Source of the DNA: Nocardioides conyzicola
GTDB lineage: Bacteria > Actinomycetota > Actinomycetes > Propionibacteriales > Nocardioidaceae
Assembly (NCBI RefSeq): GCF_039543825.1
Contig: NZ_BAABKM010000002.1
Location: forward strand, 466,133 to 530,132
DNA length: 64,000 nucleotides
Direction: 5' to 3'
Shown: positions 37,548 to 46,888 of the stretch, piece by piece
Numbering within the stretch: position 1 is the stretch's first letter
Layout: the number at the start of each line of letters is the position of its first letter
Notes under the pieces: generated by a model
The model's input: the letters and a program-made list of their open reading frames with translations, nothing else
What the model was told of the DNA's origin: nothing
Database searches by the model: none
Position numbers and translations under genes: made by a program

Positions 37548-38891
37548 TCAGCGGGCCACCGGCTGGTCGGCGTACGCCATGCCGTTGATCTCGACGACCC
37601 GGGCCGGCGCCGTACCGCCCGCGACGACGACGGTGACCTGGGTGCCGACGAGACCGGTGATCTCCTCGCGGTTGCTCTCGACGACGCCGTCCGCGTCGAG
37701 GTCGGCGAGCGCCGGTGCGGCCAGGTGGGCCGCGTCGCCGAGGTCGACCGTGTCGTCACCGACGCACCACGCGTCGGCGTCGCCGACGCACGGGGCGAGC
37801 AGACCAGCCAGCACGACCGGCTCCGGGGTCGGCTCCGGGGTCGGCTCGGCGGGCGCCGGCTCGAAGGGCGGCGGTTGCGGGGTGGGCGGCTTCGCCGGCT
37901 TCGCACCACCCGCGGGGTGCTCGACCGCGAACACAGCCGTGTCGGGATGGGCGTGCCGAGGGGGGCGGTCCGACGTCTCTGACGGGTGCTGACGGGCGGC
38001 CGTCGTCTCGACCGGCGTGACCGTCGGGACCGGGGCCCTCCCCTGCTCGTACGCGTGCGCCACCTCGAGCACCCGGGTCGCGTACGCCGCGGAGGGGTTG
38101 TAGCGGAGCAGCGCGGACCGCGCGCCGTCCGCGGTCGCCAGGTCCTCCGAGCCCGCGCAGAGGTAGACCGCTGCCCCCAGCGCGGCGTCGTCGAGGTCGT
38201 CGGCCGACCGAGCGCCGTCGCCGTCCGCGTCGACGCCCACCACGGTCCAGGTCGAGGGCAGGAACTGCATCGGCCCGACGGCCCGGTCCCACCGGTCGTT
38301 GCCGTCGACCCCGCCCGCGTCGCTGTCGGTCACCGCAGCCAGCGGCCCGGTGCCGTCCAGGACAGGGCCGCGGATCCGCGGGCTGCTCGTGCCGTCCGCG
38401 CCGAGCGTCGACCCACCGGTCCGCCCGTGGTCGGACTCGACCCGACCGACTGCGGCGAGGAGCTCCCACGTGAGGCCGCACGATGCGTCGACCTGGGACA
38501 CGACCGTCACTGCTCGCTGGTACGCCGCGAGCGCGGTCAACGGGATGTCGGCCGCGTCGACGGCACCGCTCTCTGCCAGCGGCGTTCGCCGCATGGCGGC
38601 CAGCGCGCTGGGCGCGACCGTCGGCGGCGGGGTCGCCCCCAGGGTGGCCGGAGCCGCGGGAGCGGCGACCGGAGGGTCGGACACGACGGGTGCCGCGACC
38701 GGCGCCGGCGGGGCACCGGATCCGGTGGCGACGGCGATCGGGACGAGGACAGCAGCCGTGGTCAGTGCCAGGCGGGCGGGTCGGAGCACGCTGCGGATGC
38801 TTGATGGCGAAGGTGAACCGATGGGGCACCCACCGCGACCTGACGGCGACCCGCCGATGACGTCACCGATCGGGCGACCGACGGAGCGCAT
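37548..38891 (-). CDS. Secreted lytic transglycosylase with Pro-rich tail
   Basis: Cell-wall hydrolase of 447 residues. A signal/anchor segment at about 33-60 is followed by an Ala/Pro-rich linker. The SLT domain is near 95-275: LLAAVGRVESDHGR carries the catalytic Glu, and GPMQFLPSTWTVVG and ALLRYNPSAAYATRVLEVA are typical. A Pro/Thr/Glu-rich segment with PTPEPTPEP repeats and an Asp-rich C-terminus follow. The start at 38891 is chosen because a 24-bp hairpin at 38895-38943 lies immediately upstream; an earlier ATG would put that hairpin in the coding region. Confidence 0.85.
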   Translation of the reverse strand: MRSVGRPIGDVIGGSPSGRGGCPIGSPSPSSIRSVLRPARLALTTAAVLVPIAVATGSGAPPAPVAAPVVSDPPVAAPAAPATLGATPPPTVAPSALAAMRRTPLAESGAVDAADIPLTALAAYQRAVTVVSQVDASCGLTWELLAAVGRVESDHGRTGGSTLGADGTSSPRIRGPVLDGTGPLAAVTDSDAGGVDGNDRWDRAVGPMQFLPSTWTVVGVDADGDGARSADDLDDAALGAAVYLCAGSEDLATADGARSALLRYNPSAAYATRVLEVAHAYEQGRAPVPTVTPVETTAARQHPSETSDRPPRHAHPDTAVFAVEHPAGGAKPAKPPTPQPPPFEPAPAEPTPEPTPEPVVLAGLLAPCVGDADAWCVGDDTVDLGDAAHLAAPALADLDADGVVESNREEITGLVGTQVTVVVAGGTAPARVVEINGMAYADQPVAR

Positions 38892-38894
38892 GGC

Positions 38895-38943
38895 GAAGCG
38901 TGGTCGTTCCGACTCACCTGGTGAGTCGGAACAACCACGCTTC
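38895..38943 (-). terminator. Long hairpin terminator downstream of tmRNA
   Basis: Two 24-base arms with one mismatch and a minimal loop: GAAGCGTGGTC... pairs with ...ACCACGCTTC. It starts 20 bases after the tmRNA 3' end on the same strand and ends just before the transglycosylase start. There is no T-run, so it may also act as a processing or stabilising stem. Confidence 0.65.
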
Positions 38944-38962
38944 TTCAAGAGGGCGGAACGAG

Positions 38963-39330
38963 TGGAGCTGCGGGGAATCGAACCCCGGTCCTCGAGCGCC
39001 GATCCAGGTCTTCTCCGGGTGCAGTCCGTGATGTCGCTTTTCTCGGCCTCGGGGCTCGCACGGACACGTCCCCGACAGGCTCAGTCACGGAATAGTCCCG
39101 CTCACCCTCCGCGACACGGAGTGAGCAGCAAGTCTCCTAGATGACGTCAGGACCCGGGACGGAGACGGGTGCCCGGACTGACGCTTCGATCACTGCTCAG
39201 GCAGCGAGAGCGAAGGAACTGCGATTGGTGTTGGCAGTTATAGGTTTCCAACGATCGTTTACGAGATGACGTTGGCTTCTCGACCCGCTTCCCCTGGAAC
39301 TAACGTCCCAAGTCGAAACCGATCAGCCCC
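38963..39330 (-). ncRNA. ssrA: Transfer-messenger RNA (tmRNA)
   Basis: RNA of 368 bases that rescues stalled ribosomes with SmpB. The 5' end GGGGCTGATCGGTTTCGAC and the 3' end GGTTCGATTCCCCGCAGCTCCA form the tRNA-like domain; the acceptor stem GGGGCTG/CAGCTCC contains the conserved G3-U70 pair for alanine charging. CCA is not encoded. The tag reading frame (39235 down to 39197) starts at GCC and encodes ANTNRSSFALAA then TGA, with the FALAA degron ending. smpB lies 1.3 kb upstream on the same strand. Confidence 0.95.
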
Positions 39331-39347
39331 TCTTGAGTTGTGGGACC

Positions 39348-39353
39348 AGTCTA
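39348..39353 (-). promoter_or_regulatory. Probable -10 element of the ssrA promoter
   Basis: TAGACT on the minus strand, 17 bases before the mature 5' end. A short leader removed by RNase P would explain the distance. No strong -35 is visible. The element lies in the 43-bp gap after the PE-domain gene. Confidence 0.4.
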
Positions 39354-39373
39354 CGGGTCGGAGCACGCGAGTC

Positions 39374-39742
39374 CTAAGCAGTTGCGACCTTGACCAGGAT
39401 CCAGTTCTTCGCGTTCCCGCCCATGTGGGTGCGGGTGAGCGCGAAGACGCCGTTGAGCCGGGTGCCGTGCAGCTCGAACTTCAGGTGCCCGGCGGCGATC
39501 GCGGTCGCGGCGTCCGGCGCGGTCAGGCTGTCGTAGGTGCCGTGGTCCCAGATCGACTTGTGGTCGTCCTCGTACGTCGCGTGCTCGAGCTCGTGGTCGC
39601 CGACCTGGACCGCGAGCCGCTTCACCCGCGGGTCCAGCGACGGCTCCTTGGGCACCGCCCAGGACGCCAGCACGCCGTCGACCTCGAGGCGCAGGTCGTA
39701 GTGCAGCGTCGTCGCCTGGTGCAGCTGCACGACGAAGATCAT
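39374..39742 (-). CDS. Stand-alone 3'-phosphoesterase domain of the LigD type (compact)
   Basis: Protein of 122 residues resembling the PE module of DNA ligase D, which removes 3'-phosphates and ribonucleotides during end joining. FVVQLHQATTLHYDLRLE has the H-x-D-x-R catalytic element, and SWAVPKEPSLDP and KRLAVQVGDHE match the module. The usual G-IP-G-YGAG-V-WD segment is shortened to YEDDHKSIWDHGTYDS, so the domain is compact and may have altered activity. It overlaps the amidohydrolase gene by four bases. No ligase or Ku is in the window. Confidence 0.75.
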   Translation of the reverse strand: MIFVVQLHQATTLHYDLRLEVDGVLASWAVPKEPSLDPRVKRLAVQVGDHELEHATYEDDHKSIWDHGTYDSLTAPDAATAIAAGHLKFELHGTRLNGVFALTRTHMGGNAKNWILVKVATA

Positions 39743-40629
39743 CGCGTCTCCCCCAGCAGCCGGTGGCCGTTGTGCCAGCAGACGTCGCGCAGCCAGGCGC
39801 CACCGAGGTCGAGCCGGGCGAGACCCTCGAGCTGGTGGGCGTAGGGGTAGGGGATCGTCGGGAAGTCCGAGCCGAGCAGCACCCGGTCCTGCAGGTCGAG
39901 CAGGCGGGCGCCGAGCTCCGCCGGATAGCTCGTCTCCCAGAAGTCGGTGAAGACCATCGTGGTGTCGAGGTGCACCCGCTCGAACCGGTCCGCGAGGTCG
40001 CAGAACGCCAGGTAGTCGGGCGCGCCGAGGTGGGCGACGACCGCCGTGAGCAGCGGGTGCCGGTGCAGCACGCGCTCCAACGGCGCGGGTCCGGTGAAGG
40101 CGTTGCCGACCGGCGCGGCACTGGCATGGATCACCACCGGGGTGCCGGACTCGGCAAGGGTGCCCCAGACCGGGTGGAGGAGCGGGTCGTCGAGGCGGAA
40201 CTCCCCCACCTGGACGTGCACCTTGAAGACCTCGACGCCGTCGGCCACCAGCGCCTCCACGTACGCCGGCGCCTCGGGCTCGGGGTAGAACGTCGCCGAC
40301 CACAGGGATTCAGGCACGTCCATGGCGAAGCCGCGCGCCCAGTCGTTCAGGTACGTCGCGATGCCGGGCTTGTGGGCGTAGGGCAGCGACGAGAAGCGGC
40401 GTACGCCGAAGCTGCGCAGCAGGTCGACCCGGTCCGCGACCGGCTGCCGGTAGCGGATCGGCCACGGGCGGCCGATCTTCGGGCCGGCCTCGTCGAACTG
40501 CGCCCAGACCTTGCGCTCGATGTTGGGCGGGAGGAAGTGGGTGTGGACGTCGAAGAGCCCGGGCAGGCCGAGCCCCTGCCAGAACGCCCGGACGTCGAGG
40601 ACGTCGGCGTCGGACGACCCGTCAGTCAC
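39739..40629 (-). CDS. Amidohydrolase-family (TIM-barrel) metal-dependent hydrolase
   Basis: ACMSD/amidohydrolase_2-type enzyme of 296 residues. The metal motif [13 protein letters not shown] is near the N-terminus. His appears in VVIHASAAP and VVAHLGAP, and the final Asp in [14 protein letters not shown]. Hydrolysis or decarboxylation of a small organic acid is typical; the substrate is unknown. The GTG start at 40629 overlaps the end of smpB by 8 bases, and the stop overlaps the PE-domain gene. Between smpB and ssrA this pair is an unexpected insertion. Confidence 0.82.
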   Translation of the reverse strand: MTDGSSDADVLDVRAFWQGLGLPGLFDVHTHFLPPNIERKVWAQFDEAGPKIGRPWPIRYRQPVADRVDLLRSFGVRRFSSLPYAHKPGIATYLNDWARGFAMDVPESLWSATFYPEPEAPAYVEALVADGVEVFKVHVQVGEFRLDDPLLHPVWGTLAESGTPVVIHASAAPVGNAFTGPAPLERVLHRHPLLTAVVAHLGAPDYLAFCDLADRFERVHLDTTMVFTDFWETSYPAELGARLLDLQDRVLLGSDFPTIPYPYAHQLEGLARLDLGGAWLRDVCWHNGHRLLGETR

Positions 40630-41101
40630 GCATGCCCTTCGCGCGTCGACCGATGTCCTGCTGGATCTCGCGGTCGGCCTGCCGCTCGGCGAGGGCATGC
40701 CGCTTGTCCCACGACTTCTTGCCCTTGGCGAGGGCGATCTCGACCTTCGCGCGGCCGTCCTTGAAGTACAGCGAGAGCGGGATGACGGTCAGGCCCTTCT
40801 CGTTGACGCGCCGCTCGATCTTGTCGATCTCGTCGCGGTTGAGGAGGAGCTTGCGCTTGCGGCGGGCGGAGTGGTTGGTCCAGGTGCCCTGGGTGTACTC
40901 CGGGATGTGCACGCCGTGCAGCCAGGCCTCGTGGCCGTCGATGTCGACGAACCCGTCCACCAGCGAGGCACGGCCCTGGCGCAGCGACTTCACCTCGGTG
41001 CCCATGAGGACGAGCCCCGCCTCATAGGTGTCCTCGATGAGGTAGTCGTGCCGCGCCTTCTTGTTCTGCGCGACCGGCTTGTGTCCCTGCTCCTTGGCCA
41101 T
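40622..41101 (-). CDS. smpB: SsrA-binding protein SmpB
   Basis: OB-fold protein of 159 residues that binds tmRNA and places it in stalled ribosomes. [47 protein letters not shown] and a basic C-terminal tail ([20 protein letters not shown]) that mimics the codon-anticodon helix are diagnostic. It follows the M23 peptidase and ftsEX, the usual actinobacterial order prfB-ftsE-ftsX-peptidase-smpB. Confidence 0.97.
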   Translation of the reverse strand: MAKEQGHKPVAQNKKARHDYLIEDTYEAGLVLMGTEVKSLRQGRASLVDGFVDIDGHEAWLHGVHIPEYTQGTWTNHSARRKRKLLLNRDEIDKIERRVNEKGLTVIPLSLYFKDGRAKVEIALAKGKKSWDKRHALAERQADREIQQDIGRRAKGMRD

Positions 41102-41133
41102 TCGACCATTCTCTCAGCAGCGAGCAACCCGAA

Positions 41134-42396
41134 TCACGGCAGCCACTTCATCGGGTCCACGGCGGTGCCGTTGACCAGGATCGTGAAGTGCAGGTGGCAG
41201 CCGGTGGACCAGCCGGTCGAGCCGACGTACCCGACGGTCTCGCCCTGGCTGACGTGGTCGCCGACGCCGACCCGGTAGCCGGTCGCGTGGTTGTAGACGG
41301 CGGTGATGTTCTTGCCGTTGATGTTGCCCAGCGAGAGGTAGAGCCGGTTGCCGTAGACGTTGGACCAGAACTTCGCGATCACGGTGCCCCCGGCGATCGC
41401 GCGCATGTTCTCGCCGCACGAGACGCCGAAGTCGGTGCCGTCGTGGAGGCCCCAGTAGTGATAGATCGGGTGCTCGCGGTAGCCGAACGGCGAGGTGATC
41501 GCGCCCGGCACCGGTCGGATGAACAGCCCGTTGGTCGGGCCGTTGTAGCCACCGCGTGAGCGACGGGCCGCGGCGAGGATCAGCTGCCGGACGTGCTGCT
41601 CGCGCTTCTTGGCCTCGCGCAGGTCGCGCAGGTCGCGCTGCCGGGCCTTCGTGGCCGCCTCGCCCGCGGCGATCCGGCTGACGACGAGCGCCTCGACCTT
41701 CTCGAGCGCCGCGCGGCTGTCCTCGCGCAGGCCCTGCATCGTCACGAGGTGCTCGGCGGCCTCGGCACGCTGGGCCTCGACGTCGTCGCGCGCCGTCTGG
41801 ACCTGGTGCTCGCGCACCTGGAGGAGCACCTCGGCCGCGTGCAGGTCGGCGTACGCGTTGGACTGGCGGTTGACGACGACGTCGTTGAACGCCTGCTGCC
41901 GGGTGAGGTCGGCGGTCGAGCGGGACTTCATCAGGCTCGAGAACCCGAGCAGTGCCGGGTCGTCGCCCTCGTAGATGTCGGTGATCGTGTCGGTCAGGGT
42001 CAGGCGCTGCGCGGCGAGCGCCGCGGTGCCGTCGGCCAGGTCCTGCTGGGCGGTCTGGAGCCGGGCCTCGGCCTCCTCGAGCCGCTGCTGCATCTGGTCG
42101 TCGCGCACCTGGGCCGCCGCGAGCTTGGCCTTGGCGACCTTCAGGTCCGACCGGGCGCTGTGCAGCGCCGTCCGGGCCCGCTCGACCGCCTGGTGGGCGC
42201 GGCGCAGCCGCGAGCTGGACTCGTCGAGGTCCTGCTCGGCGGCCTTGACCTGGTGCTGGGCGTCCTTCTGACGGTCCTTGAGGTCCTTGCCGTCGTCGGC
42301 GAGCGCCAGGGGTACGGCGAGCGCACCGAGCGCCAGGGTGCACGCGGCCGTGGCCGCGACCAGGCGACGGCGTGCGGTACGGGGGAAGAGACGCAC
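41134..42396 (-). CDS. Coiled-coil M23 peptidoglycan endopeptidase (FtsEX partner)
   Basis: Secreted cell-wall hydrolase of 420 residues. A signal peptide covers about 1-33. A long coiled coil (about 35-285) with many Glu/Arg/Ala heptads precedes a LytM domain (about 300-415): HDGTDFGVSCG (His-Asp zinc ligands) and GCHLHFTILVNG (H-x-H). It lies directly after ftsX. In mycobacteria FtsEX activates a coiled-coil hydrolase (RipC) outside the membrane; the coiled coil here would be the FtsX-contact region. The role is inferred from that precedent. Confidence 0.88.
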   Translation of the reverse strand: MRLFPRTARRRLVAATAACTLALGALAVPLALADDGKDLKDRQKDAQHQVKAAEQDLDESSSRLRRAHQAVERARTALHSARSDLKVAKAKLAAAQVRDDQMQQRLEEAEARLQTAQQDLADGTAALAAQRLTLTDTITDIYEGDDPALLGFSSLMKSRSTADLTRQQAFNDVVVNRQSNAYADLHAAEVLLQVREHQVQTARDDVEAQRAEAAEHLVTMQGLREDSRAALEKVEALVVSRIAAGEAATKARQRDLRDLREAKKREQHVRQLILAAARRSRGGYNGPTNGLFIRPVPGAITSPFGYREHPIYHYWGLHDGTDFGVSCGENMRAIAGGTVIAKFWSNVYGNRLYLSLGNINGKNITAVYNHATGYRVGVGDHVSQGETVGYVGSTGWSTGCHLHFTILVNGTAVDPMKWLP

Positions 42397-42451
42397 CGGT
42401 CTGCCTTCACGTGTTCGGGGAAGTGAACGGCTCGACCGTAACGTGCGGGGA

Positions 42452-43363
42452 TCAGACTTTGAGGGATTTGCGGCTCACCAAGAGTGTCGGGACCAGGGTA
42501 AGGATGGGCGCGAGGATCGCGATCCAGGTCAGGGCCCTCCACAGGTTCGACCAGTCGATCCACGGGATGAAGCCCACCGACTGCTGCAGCCGCTGCTCGA
42601 CACCGAAGTACATGATCGCCGCGAGCGTCGATCCGACCAGCACGACGGAGATCGCTGCGGTCACCAGGGCCTCGAGCAGGAAGGGAAGCCGGATGTAGAG
42701 CGTCGAGGCTCCGACCAGCCGCATGATGCCGATCTCGCGGCGTCTCGCGAACACGGCGAGCCGGATCGTGTTGGCCACCAGCAGCAGGGCCGCGAAGATC
42801 AGGACGATGGCCACCGTGGCGGCCCCGAACTGCAGCAGCCTCATGCTCTTGAGGATCGGCCCGACCACCTCGCGCTGGTCGCGCACGCTGCTGACGCCGT
42901 CGAGACCGACGATGGCGCTGGTGATCCCCTTGTACTCGTCCGGGTCGTTGAGCGTGATCCAGATCGACTGGGGCATGTCCTCGGCGGTCGCGGCCGGGTT
43001 GGGGCCCTCGAACTTCTCCGGACCGAGCAGCTCCTTGACCTTGTCGAAGGCCTCCTGCTTGGACTCGAACCGGTACTTGTCGACCTCGGAGCTCTTGTCC
43101 ACGACGTCGGCGATCGCCTGCTTCTGCGTGTCGGTGACCTCACCGGTGCAGGCCGGGTTGTCGTCGCGCGCCTTGCACAGGAAGACCGTGATCTGGAGCT
43201 CCGAGCCCCACTGGTCGGTGGCCTTGACCGACTGCTCCCGCATCAGGATGCCGAAGCCGACCAGCGTCAACGACACGAAGAGCGTGAGGATGACGGCGAT
43301 GTGCATCGACAGGTTGCGCCGGAGGCTCTGCCGGAGCTCGGAGAAGACGTAACGGAGCTGCAT
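42452..43363 (-). CDS. ftsX: Cell-division ABC transporter permease FtsX
   Basis: Membrane protein of 303 residues with the FtsX layout: N-terminal cytosolic MQLRYVFSELRQSLRRN, TM1, an extracellular loop of about 120 residues (including DNPACTGEVTDTQK and ETFEGPNP-like segments) and three C-terminal TMs with RRREIGIMRLVGAS. It works with FtsE to activate a peptidoglycan hydrolase at the septum. A 38-base gap separates it from ftsE upstream. Confidence 0.95.
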   Translation of the reverse strand: MQLRYVFSELRQSLRRNLSMHIAVILTLFVSLTLVGFGILMREQSVKATDQWGSELQITVFLCKARDDNPACTGEVTDTQKQAIADVVDKSSEVDKYRFESKQEAFDKVKELLGPEKFEGPNPAATAEDMPQSIWITLNDPDEYKGITSAIVGLDGVSSVRDQREVVGPILKSMRLLQFGAATVAIVLIFAALLLVANTIRLAVFARRREIGIMRLVGASTLYIRLPFLLEALVTAAISVVLVGSTLAAIMYFGVEQRLQQSVGFIPWIDWSNLWRALTWIAILAPILTLVPTLLVSRKSLKV

Positions 43364-43401
43364 GGGGGGTGAGGTTTCCTTCGGGGTGCTCGGGACGGAC
43401 G

Positions 43402-44091
43402 TCAGTGCTGGAAGCCGTAGACGCCCTGCGCCTGGTCACGGATGACGCGGCCGTGGTCGAGCTCGATGACGCGCTTGCGCATCTGGTCGACGATGCCGGC
43501 GTCGTGGGTCGCCATCACCACGGTGGTGCCGGTGCGGTTGATCCGGTCGAGCAGCTTCATGATCCCGACCGACGTGGTCGGGTCCAGGTTGCCGGTGGGC
43601 TCGTCGCAGATCAGGATCTGCGGCCGGTTGACGAACGCGCGCGCGATCGCGACCCGCTGCTGCTCGCCGCCGGAGAGCTCGTCGGGCATCCGGTCGCCCT
43701 TGCCCTCGAGGCCGACCATCTCGAGCGTCTCCGGCACGACCTTCTTGATCTCCGAGCGGGACCGGCCGATGACCTGCAGCGCGAACGCCACGTTCTCGTC
43801 GACGGTCTTGTTGTTGAGCAGCCGGAAGTCCTGGAAGACGGTGCCGATCTGGCGGCGCATCCGCGGGACCTTCCAGCTGGCCAGCCGGTTGATCTCCTTG
43901 CCGCCGACGTAGATCCGGCCCGCGGTGGGGCGGTACTCCCGCAGCACGAGGCGCAGGAACGTCGACTTGCCGGACCCCGACGTACCGACGAGGAAGACGA
44001 ACTCCCCCTTCTCGACATCGACGGAGACGGTGTCGAGCGCGGCGTTCGCCTGACCTGGGTAGGCCTTGGAGACCTTCTCGAAACGGATCAC
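43402..44091 (-). CDS. ftsE: Cell-division ATP-binding protein FtsE
   Basis: ABC ATPase of 229 residues. Walker [14 protein letters not shown], signature [14 protein letters not shown], Walker [13 protein letters not shown] and H-loop MATHDAG are all intact. [20 protein letters not shown] is the usual FtsE start. It powers FtsX in septal wall remodelling. It lies downstream of a 92-bp intergenic region holding a perfect 8-bp hairpin. Confidence 0.96.
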   Translation of the reverse strand: MIRFEKVSKAYPGQANAALDTVSVDVEKGEFVFLVGTSGSGKSTFLRLVLREYRPTAGRIYVGGKEINRLASWKVPRMRRQIGTVFQDFRLLNNKTVDENVAFALQVIGRSRSEIKKVVPETLEMVGLEGKGDRMPDELSGGEQQRVAIARAFVNRPQILICDEPTGNLDPTTSVGIMKLLDRINRTGTTVVMATHDAGIVDQMRKRVIELDHGRVIRDQAQGVYGFQH

Positions 44092-44128
44092 GGGAATCGA
44101 GCGTAACTGCTGATCCTGAGCGTCTCCG

Positions 44129-44147
44129 GCCCGGCATCCTGCCGGGC
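44129..44147. other. Perfect 8-bp hairpin between ftsE and a divergent lipoprotein gene
   Basis: GCCCGGCA, TCC, TGCCGGGC. It lies 37 bases upstream of ftsE and 36 bases upstream of the lipoprotein gene. With no T-run and divergent flanks it is not a terminator. It could be an operator or a 5'-leader element. Confidence 0.4.
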
Positions 44148-44183
44148 GCGTCGGCCGGCCGCCCGACCGTTAGGTTTGCGGTC

Positions 44184-44783
44184 GTGCCCGTCGTACGTCG
44201 AACCGCCGTCCTGATCGCCGCCGCGACCCTCGCGCTGGCGCTGGCGGGCTGCACCAGCGACGACAGCGACCCCCCGGCGCAGCCCCGGGCGTCGAGCACG
44301 CCGCTGGCCGACTTCGCGACCGACGACGTCAGCGTGGCACGGGCCGCGTTCTGCCCGCGCATCGCGCCCGAGGCCGTCGCGGAGGCACTGGGAGCCGAGC
44401 CGGACGGCAGCGAGGCCTGGGCGAACGGCGACCGGGCCCGGCTGGCGGACGGCCTGCGCGACGTCGCCCACGAGTACGGCTGCTCCTGGACGGCCGCTGA
44501 CGGCACCGTCGCCCGCGCCTGGGTCTTCGCGCCGCCGGTCACGAGCGCCCGGGCGGCCGTCCTCGCCCGTCAGGCCCGCCGCGCGGAGGGCTGCCAGTCG
44601 CTCGCCGACGCGCCGGCGTACGGCGCGCCGTCGACCGCGGTGCGCTGCGGCCGCGGGCTCGCCTTCCAGGGACTCTTCGGGGACGCCTGGCTGACCTGCT
44701 CCCTGCAGACCGCGGCGACGCCGCCCGACCTCGACCGGACCGGTCGCTGGTGCGTCTCCGTCGCCCAGGCCGCGTCGGAGTAG
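44184..44783 (+). CDS. Secreted lipoprotein, DUF3558-like
   Basis: Lipoprotein of 199 residues. The signal ends in the lipobox LALAGC, followed by a Ser/Asp/Pro tether. The body has four spaced Cys (FCPRI, YGCSW, EGCQS and LTCS, plus RCG and WCV) suggesting disulfides, in a layout seen in actinobacterial DUF3558/DUF3515-type lipoproteins. Family assignment is weak, and function is unknown. It stops one base before the convergent MpaB-family gene. Confidence 0.72.
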   Translation: MPVVRRTAVLIAAATLALALAGCTSDDSDPPAQPRASSTPLADFATDDVSVARAAFCPRIAPEAVAEALGAEPDGSEAWANGDRARLADGLRDVAHEYGCSWTAADGTVARAWVFAPPVTSARAAVLARQARRAEGCQSLADAPAYGAPSTAVRCGRGLAFQGLFGDAWLTCSLQTAATPPDLDRTGRWCVSVAQAASE

Positions 44784-44784
44784 G

Positions 44785-45687
44785 TCACGCCTCGCCGACG
44801 CCGGCCCCGGTGTCGTGGCGGACCGGGCAGCCGGCGACGCCGGGCACCGGGAAGGTGCCGAGCCGTTCGAGGTCGTAGCCATCGGGGTAGCTGCGGATCT
44901 GCGGCAGGTCCTCGATCAGCTTGGGGTCCTTGCGCGGCGGGAAGGCGCGCAGCAGCAGGCCACGCGCCTTGAGCGCGCCCCGGGAGAGCGCGACGGCGGC
45001 GGCGGGCGGGTCGTCGTAGCGGAACGCCTTGCGCAGCGGCGGGTCCATCAGGGCGCGGCTGAAGACGCCCATCACCGGCCGGGCGACCCGGGGCTGGAAG
45101 CCGACCATGAGCGCGAGGGTCGAGTCGGCGACGCGGCGGCCGCCCTCGTCATACGCGAAGTGCTCGGCCTCGTAGGAGTCCATCAGCTCCTCGAAGCCGG
45201 CGTACGTCTCCGGGACGTCCTTGATGTTCATGTGCCGGCCGAGCGTCCGGTAGTAGTGCACCGACGCCTCGACCTCGTTGGCGGTCAGCGGGCGCTTGCC
45301 GTAGTCGTCGAGCCACCGCTTGGGTACGACGACGAACGTACTCAGCACGTAGCGGAACTCGTGGTCGGGGATGTCGTAGGCCCGGTGCATCTGGTTGATC
45401 CGCCGGATCGCCGTCCTGGCCTGCGGATCCTCGAAGCCCAGCCGGGTCGGGGGCTCGAGGAGCAGCGCGGTGTCGTCGTACCGCTTCTGCGTCGCCTTCG
45501 TGAACTGGCCGGTCTCGTCGAGGAGGCGGCCGATGCCGGGCACGGCGTACGTGCGGAAGAGCGCGAAGCCGAGCGCCTGGTTCATGTCCCAGGGGAACTC
45601 GTGGCCGACGACGGCGGCGTAGATCTCGACGAAGTCGGTGGCCGGGTCCAGGGCGTCGTTGCGCCGCTTCCAGTGGTCGCGCCTCAT
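44785..45687 (-). CDS. MpaB/latex-clearing-type (DUF2236) heme oxygenase family protein
   Basis: Protein of 300 residues of the MpaB_C/Lcp family. The conserved stretch INQMHRAYDIPDHEFRYVLSTFVVVPKRW contains the His-rich helix that holds heme in characterised Lcp proteins. Members oxidise rubber or peptide backbones or other unknown substrates; nothing here sets the substrate. It has no signal peptide and appears cytosolic. The C-terminus has PVPGVAGCPVRH. Confidence 0.8.
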   Translation of the reverse strand: MRRDHWKRRNDALDPATDFVEIYAAVVGHEFPWDMNQALGFALFRTYAVPGIGRLLDETGQFTKATQKRYDDTALLLEPPTRLGFEDPQARTAIRRINQMHRAYDIPDHEFRYVLSTFVVVPKRWLDDYGKRPLTANEVEASVHYYRTLGRHMNIKDVPETYAGFEELMDSYEAEHFAYDEGGRRVADSTLALMVGFQPRVARPVMGVFSRALMDPPLRKAFRYDDPPAAAVALSRGALKARGLLLRAFPPRKDPKLIEDLPQIRSYPDGYDLERLGTFPVPGVAGCPVRHDTGAGVGEA

Positions 45688-45735
45688 GCTGGCGACCTTA
45701 GAACAGGTTCTTGCTCGGCGGGAGGGCTGGCGCCG

Positions 45736-46854
45736 CTAGTTCGACTCGGCCTTCTCGGAGCCGCGGCGCCAGCGGATGCCGGCCTCGAGGAAGCCGTCCA
45801 GGTCCCCGTCGAAGACCGCCGTGGGGTTGCCCTGCTCGTAGCCGGTCCGCAGGTCCTTGACGATCTGGTAGGGGTTCAGCACGTAGTTGCGCATCTGGTC
45901 GCCCCAGCTCGCCTGCACGTCGCCGCGCAGCCCGTCGAGGTGCGCCTTCTCCTCGGCCTTCTTGAGCGCGAGGAGCTTGGCCTTGAGCACGACCATGGCG
46001 CTGGCCTTGTTCTGCAGCTGCGACTTCTCGTTCTGGCAGCTGACGACCGTGCCGGTCGGGATGTGGGTGAGGCGGACGGCGGAGTCGGTGGTGTTGACCG
46101 ACTGGCCGCCCGGGCCGCCGGAGCGGTAGACGTCGACGCGGATGTCCTCGTCGGGGATGTCGATCTCGTCCGTCTGCTCGAGCACGGGCACGACCTCGAC
46201 CGCGGCGAAGCTGGTCTGGCGGCGGCCCTGGTTGTCGAACGGGCTGATCCGCACCAGGCGGTGCGTGCCGGCCTCGACCGAGAGCGTGCCGTAGGTGTAC
46301 GGCGCGTGGATCGCGAAGGTGGCCGACTTGAGACCGGCCTCCTCGGCGTACGACGTCTCGTAGACCTCGACCGGGTAGCCGTGCTGCTCGGCCCAGCGGA
46401 CGTACATCCGCATCAGGGTCTCGGCGAAGTCGGCGGCGTCGACGCCACCGGCGCCGGCGCGGATCGAGACGAGCGCCTCGCGAGCGTCGTACTCGCCGTT
46501 GAGGAGGGTGCGCACCTCGAGGCCCTCGACGACCTTCTGGACCCGGCGCAGCTCGACCTCGGCGTCGGCGAGCGCGCCCTCGTCCCCCTCGTCACGGCCG
46601 AGCTCGACCATGATCTCGAGGTCCTCGATGCGGCTCCCGAGCGCGGACACCCGGTCGAGCTCACCCTGGAGCGCGGAGAGCCGCCCGGTCACGCGGGTGG
46701 CGTTCTCCTGGTCGTCCCACAGGTCGGGTGCGGCCACCTGCTCGCTGAGGTCGGCGATGTCGCGACGCATCGCGTCGACGTCGAGCACCTGCTCGATCGT
46801 GTGCATGGTCGCCTGGAGCTGCTTGATCTCTGCGTCGAAGTCTGGGCCTGCCAC
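45736..46854 (-). CDS. prfB: Peptide chain release factor 2
   Basis: Class I release factor for UGA and UAA, 372 residues. The stop-recognition tripeptide SPF is in [11 protein letters not shown], and the catalytic GGQ is in [12 protein letters not shown]. The GTG start at 46854 ([12 protein letters not shown]) is family-like. There is no in-frame TGA and no Shine-Dalgarno-like slippery site near codon 26, so the programmed +1 frameshift known in many other bacteria is absent, as in other actinobacteria. Confidence 0.96.
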   Translation of the reverse strand: MAGPDFDAEIKQLQATMHTIEQVLDVDAMRRDIADLSEQVAAPDLWDDQENATRVTGRLSALQGELDRVSALGSRIEDLEIMVELGRDEGDEGALADAEVELRRVQKVVEGLEVRTLLNGEYDAREALVSIRAGAGGVDAADFAETLMRMYVRWAEQHGYPVEVYETSYAEEAGLKSATFAIHAPYTYGTLSVEAGTHRLVRISPFDNQGRRQTSFAAVEVVPVLEQTDEIDIPDEDIRVDVYRSGGPGGQSVNTTDSAVRLTHIPTGTVVSCQNEKSQLQNKASAMVVLKAKLLALKKAEEKAHLDGLRGDVQASWGDQMRNYVLNPYQIVKDLRTGYEQGNPTAVFDGDLDGFLEAGIRWRRGSEKAESN

Positions 46855-46888
46855 AAGGATCAAGGTTACGGGTCGACGGGCGAGCGGC

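Noticed and set aside
33151..37992. Plus-strand open frame of about 1600 codons
   Set aside because: It is antisense to fabG, HIT, M15 and SpoIIE genes and reads as low-complexity Arg/Gly/Glu/His sequence typical of GC-rich shadow frames.
46770..46860. Programmed +1 frameshift in prfB
   Set aside because: The frame is continuous from the GTG start, and no in-frame TGA with a slippery CTT and internal ribosome site is present.
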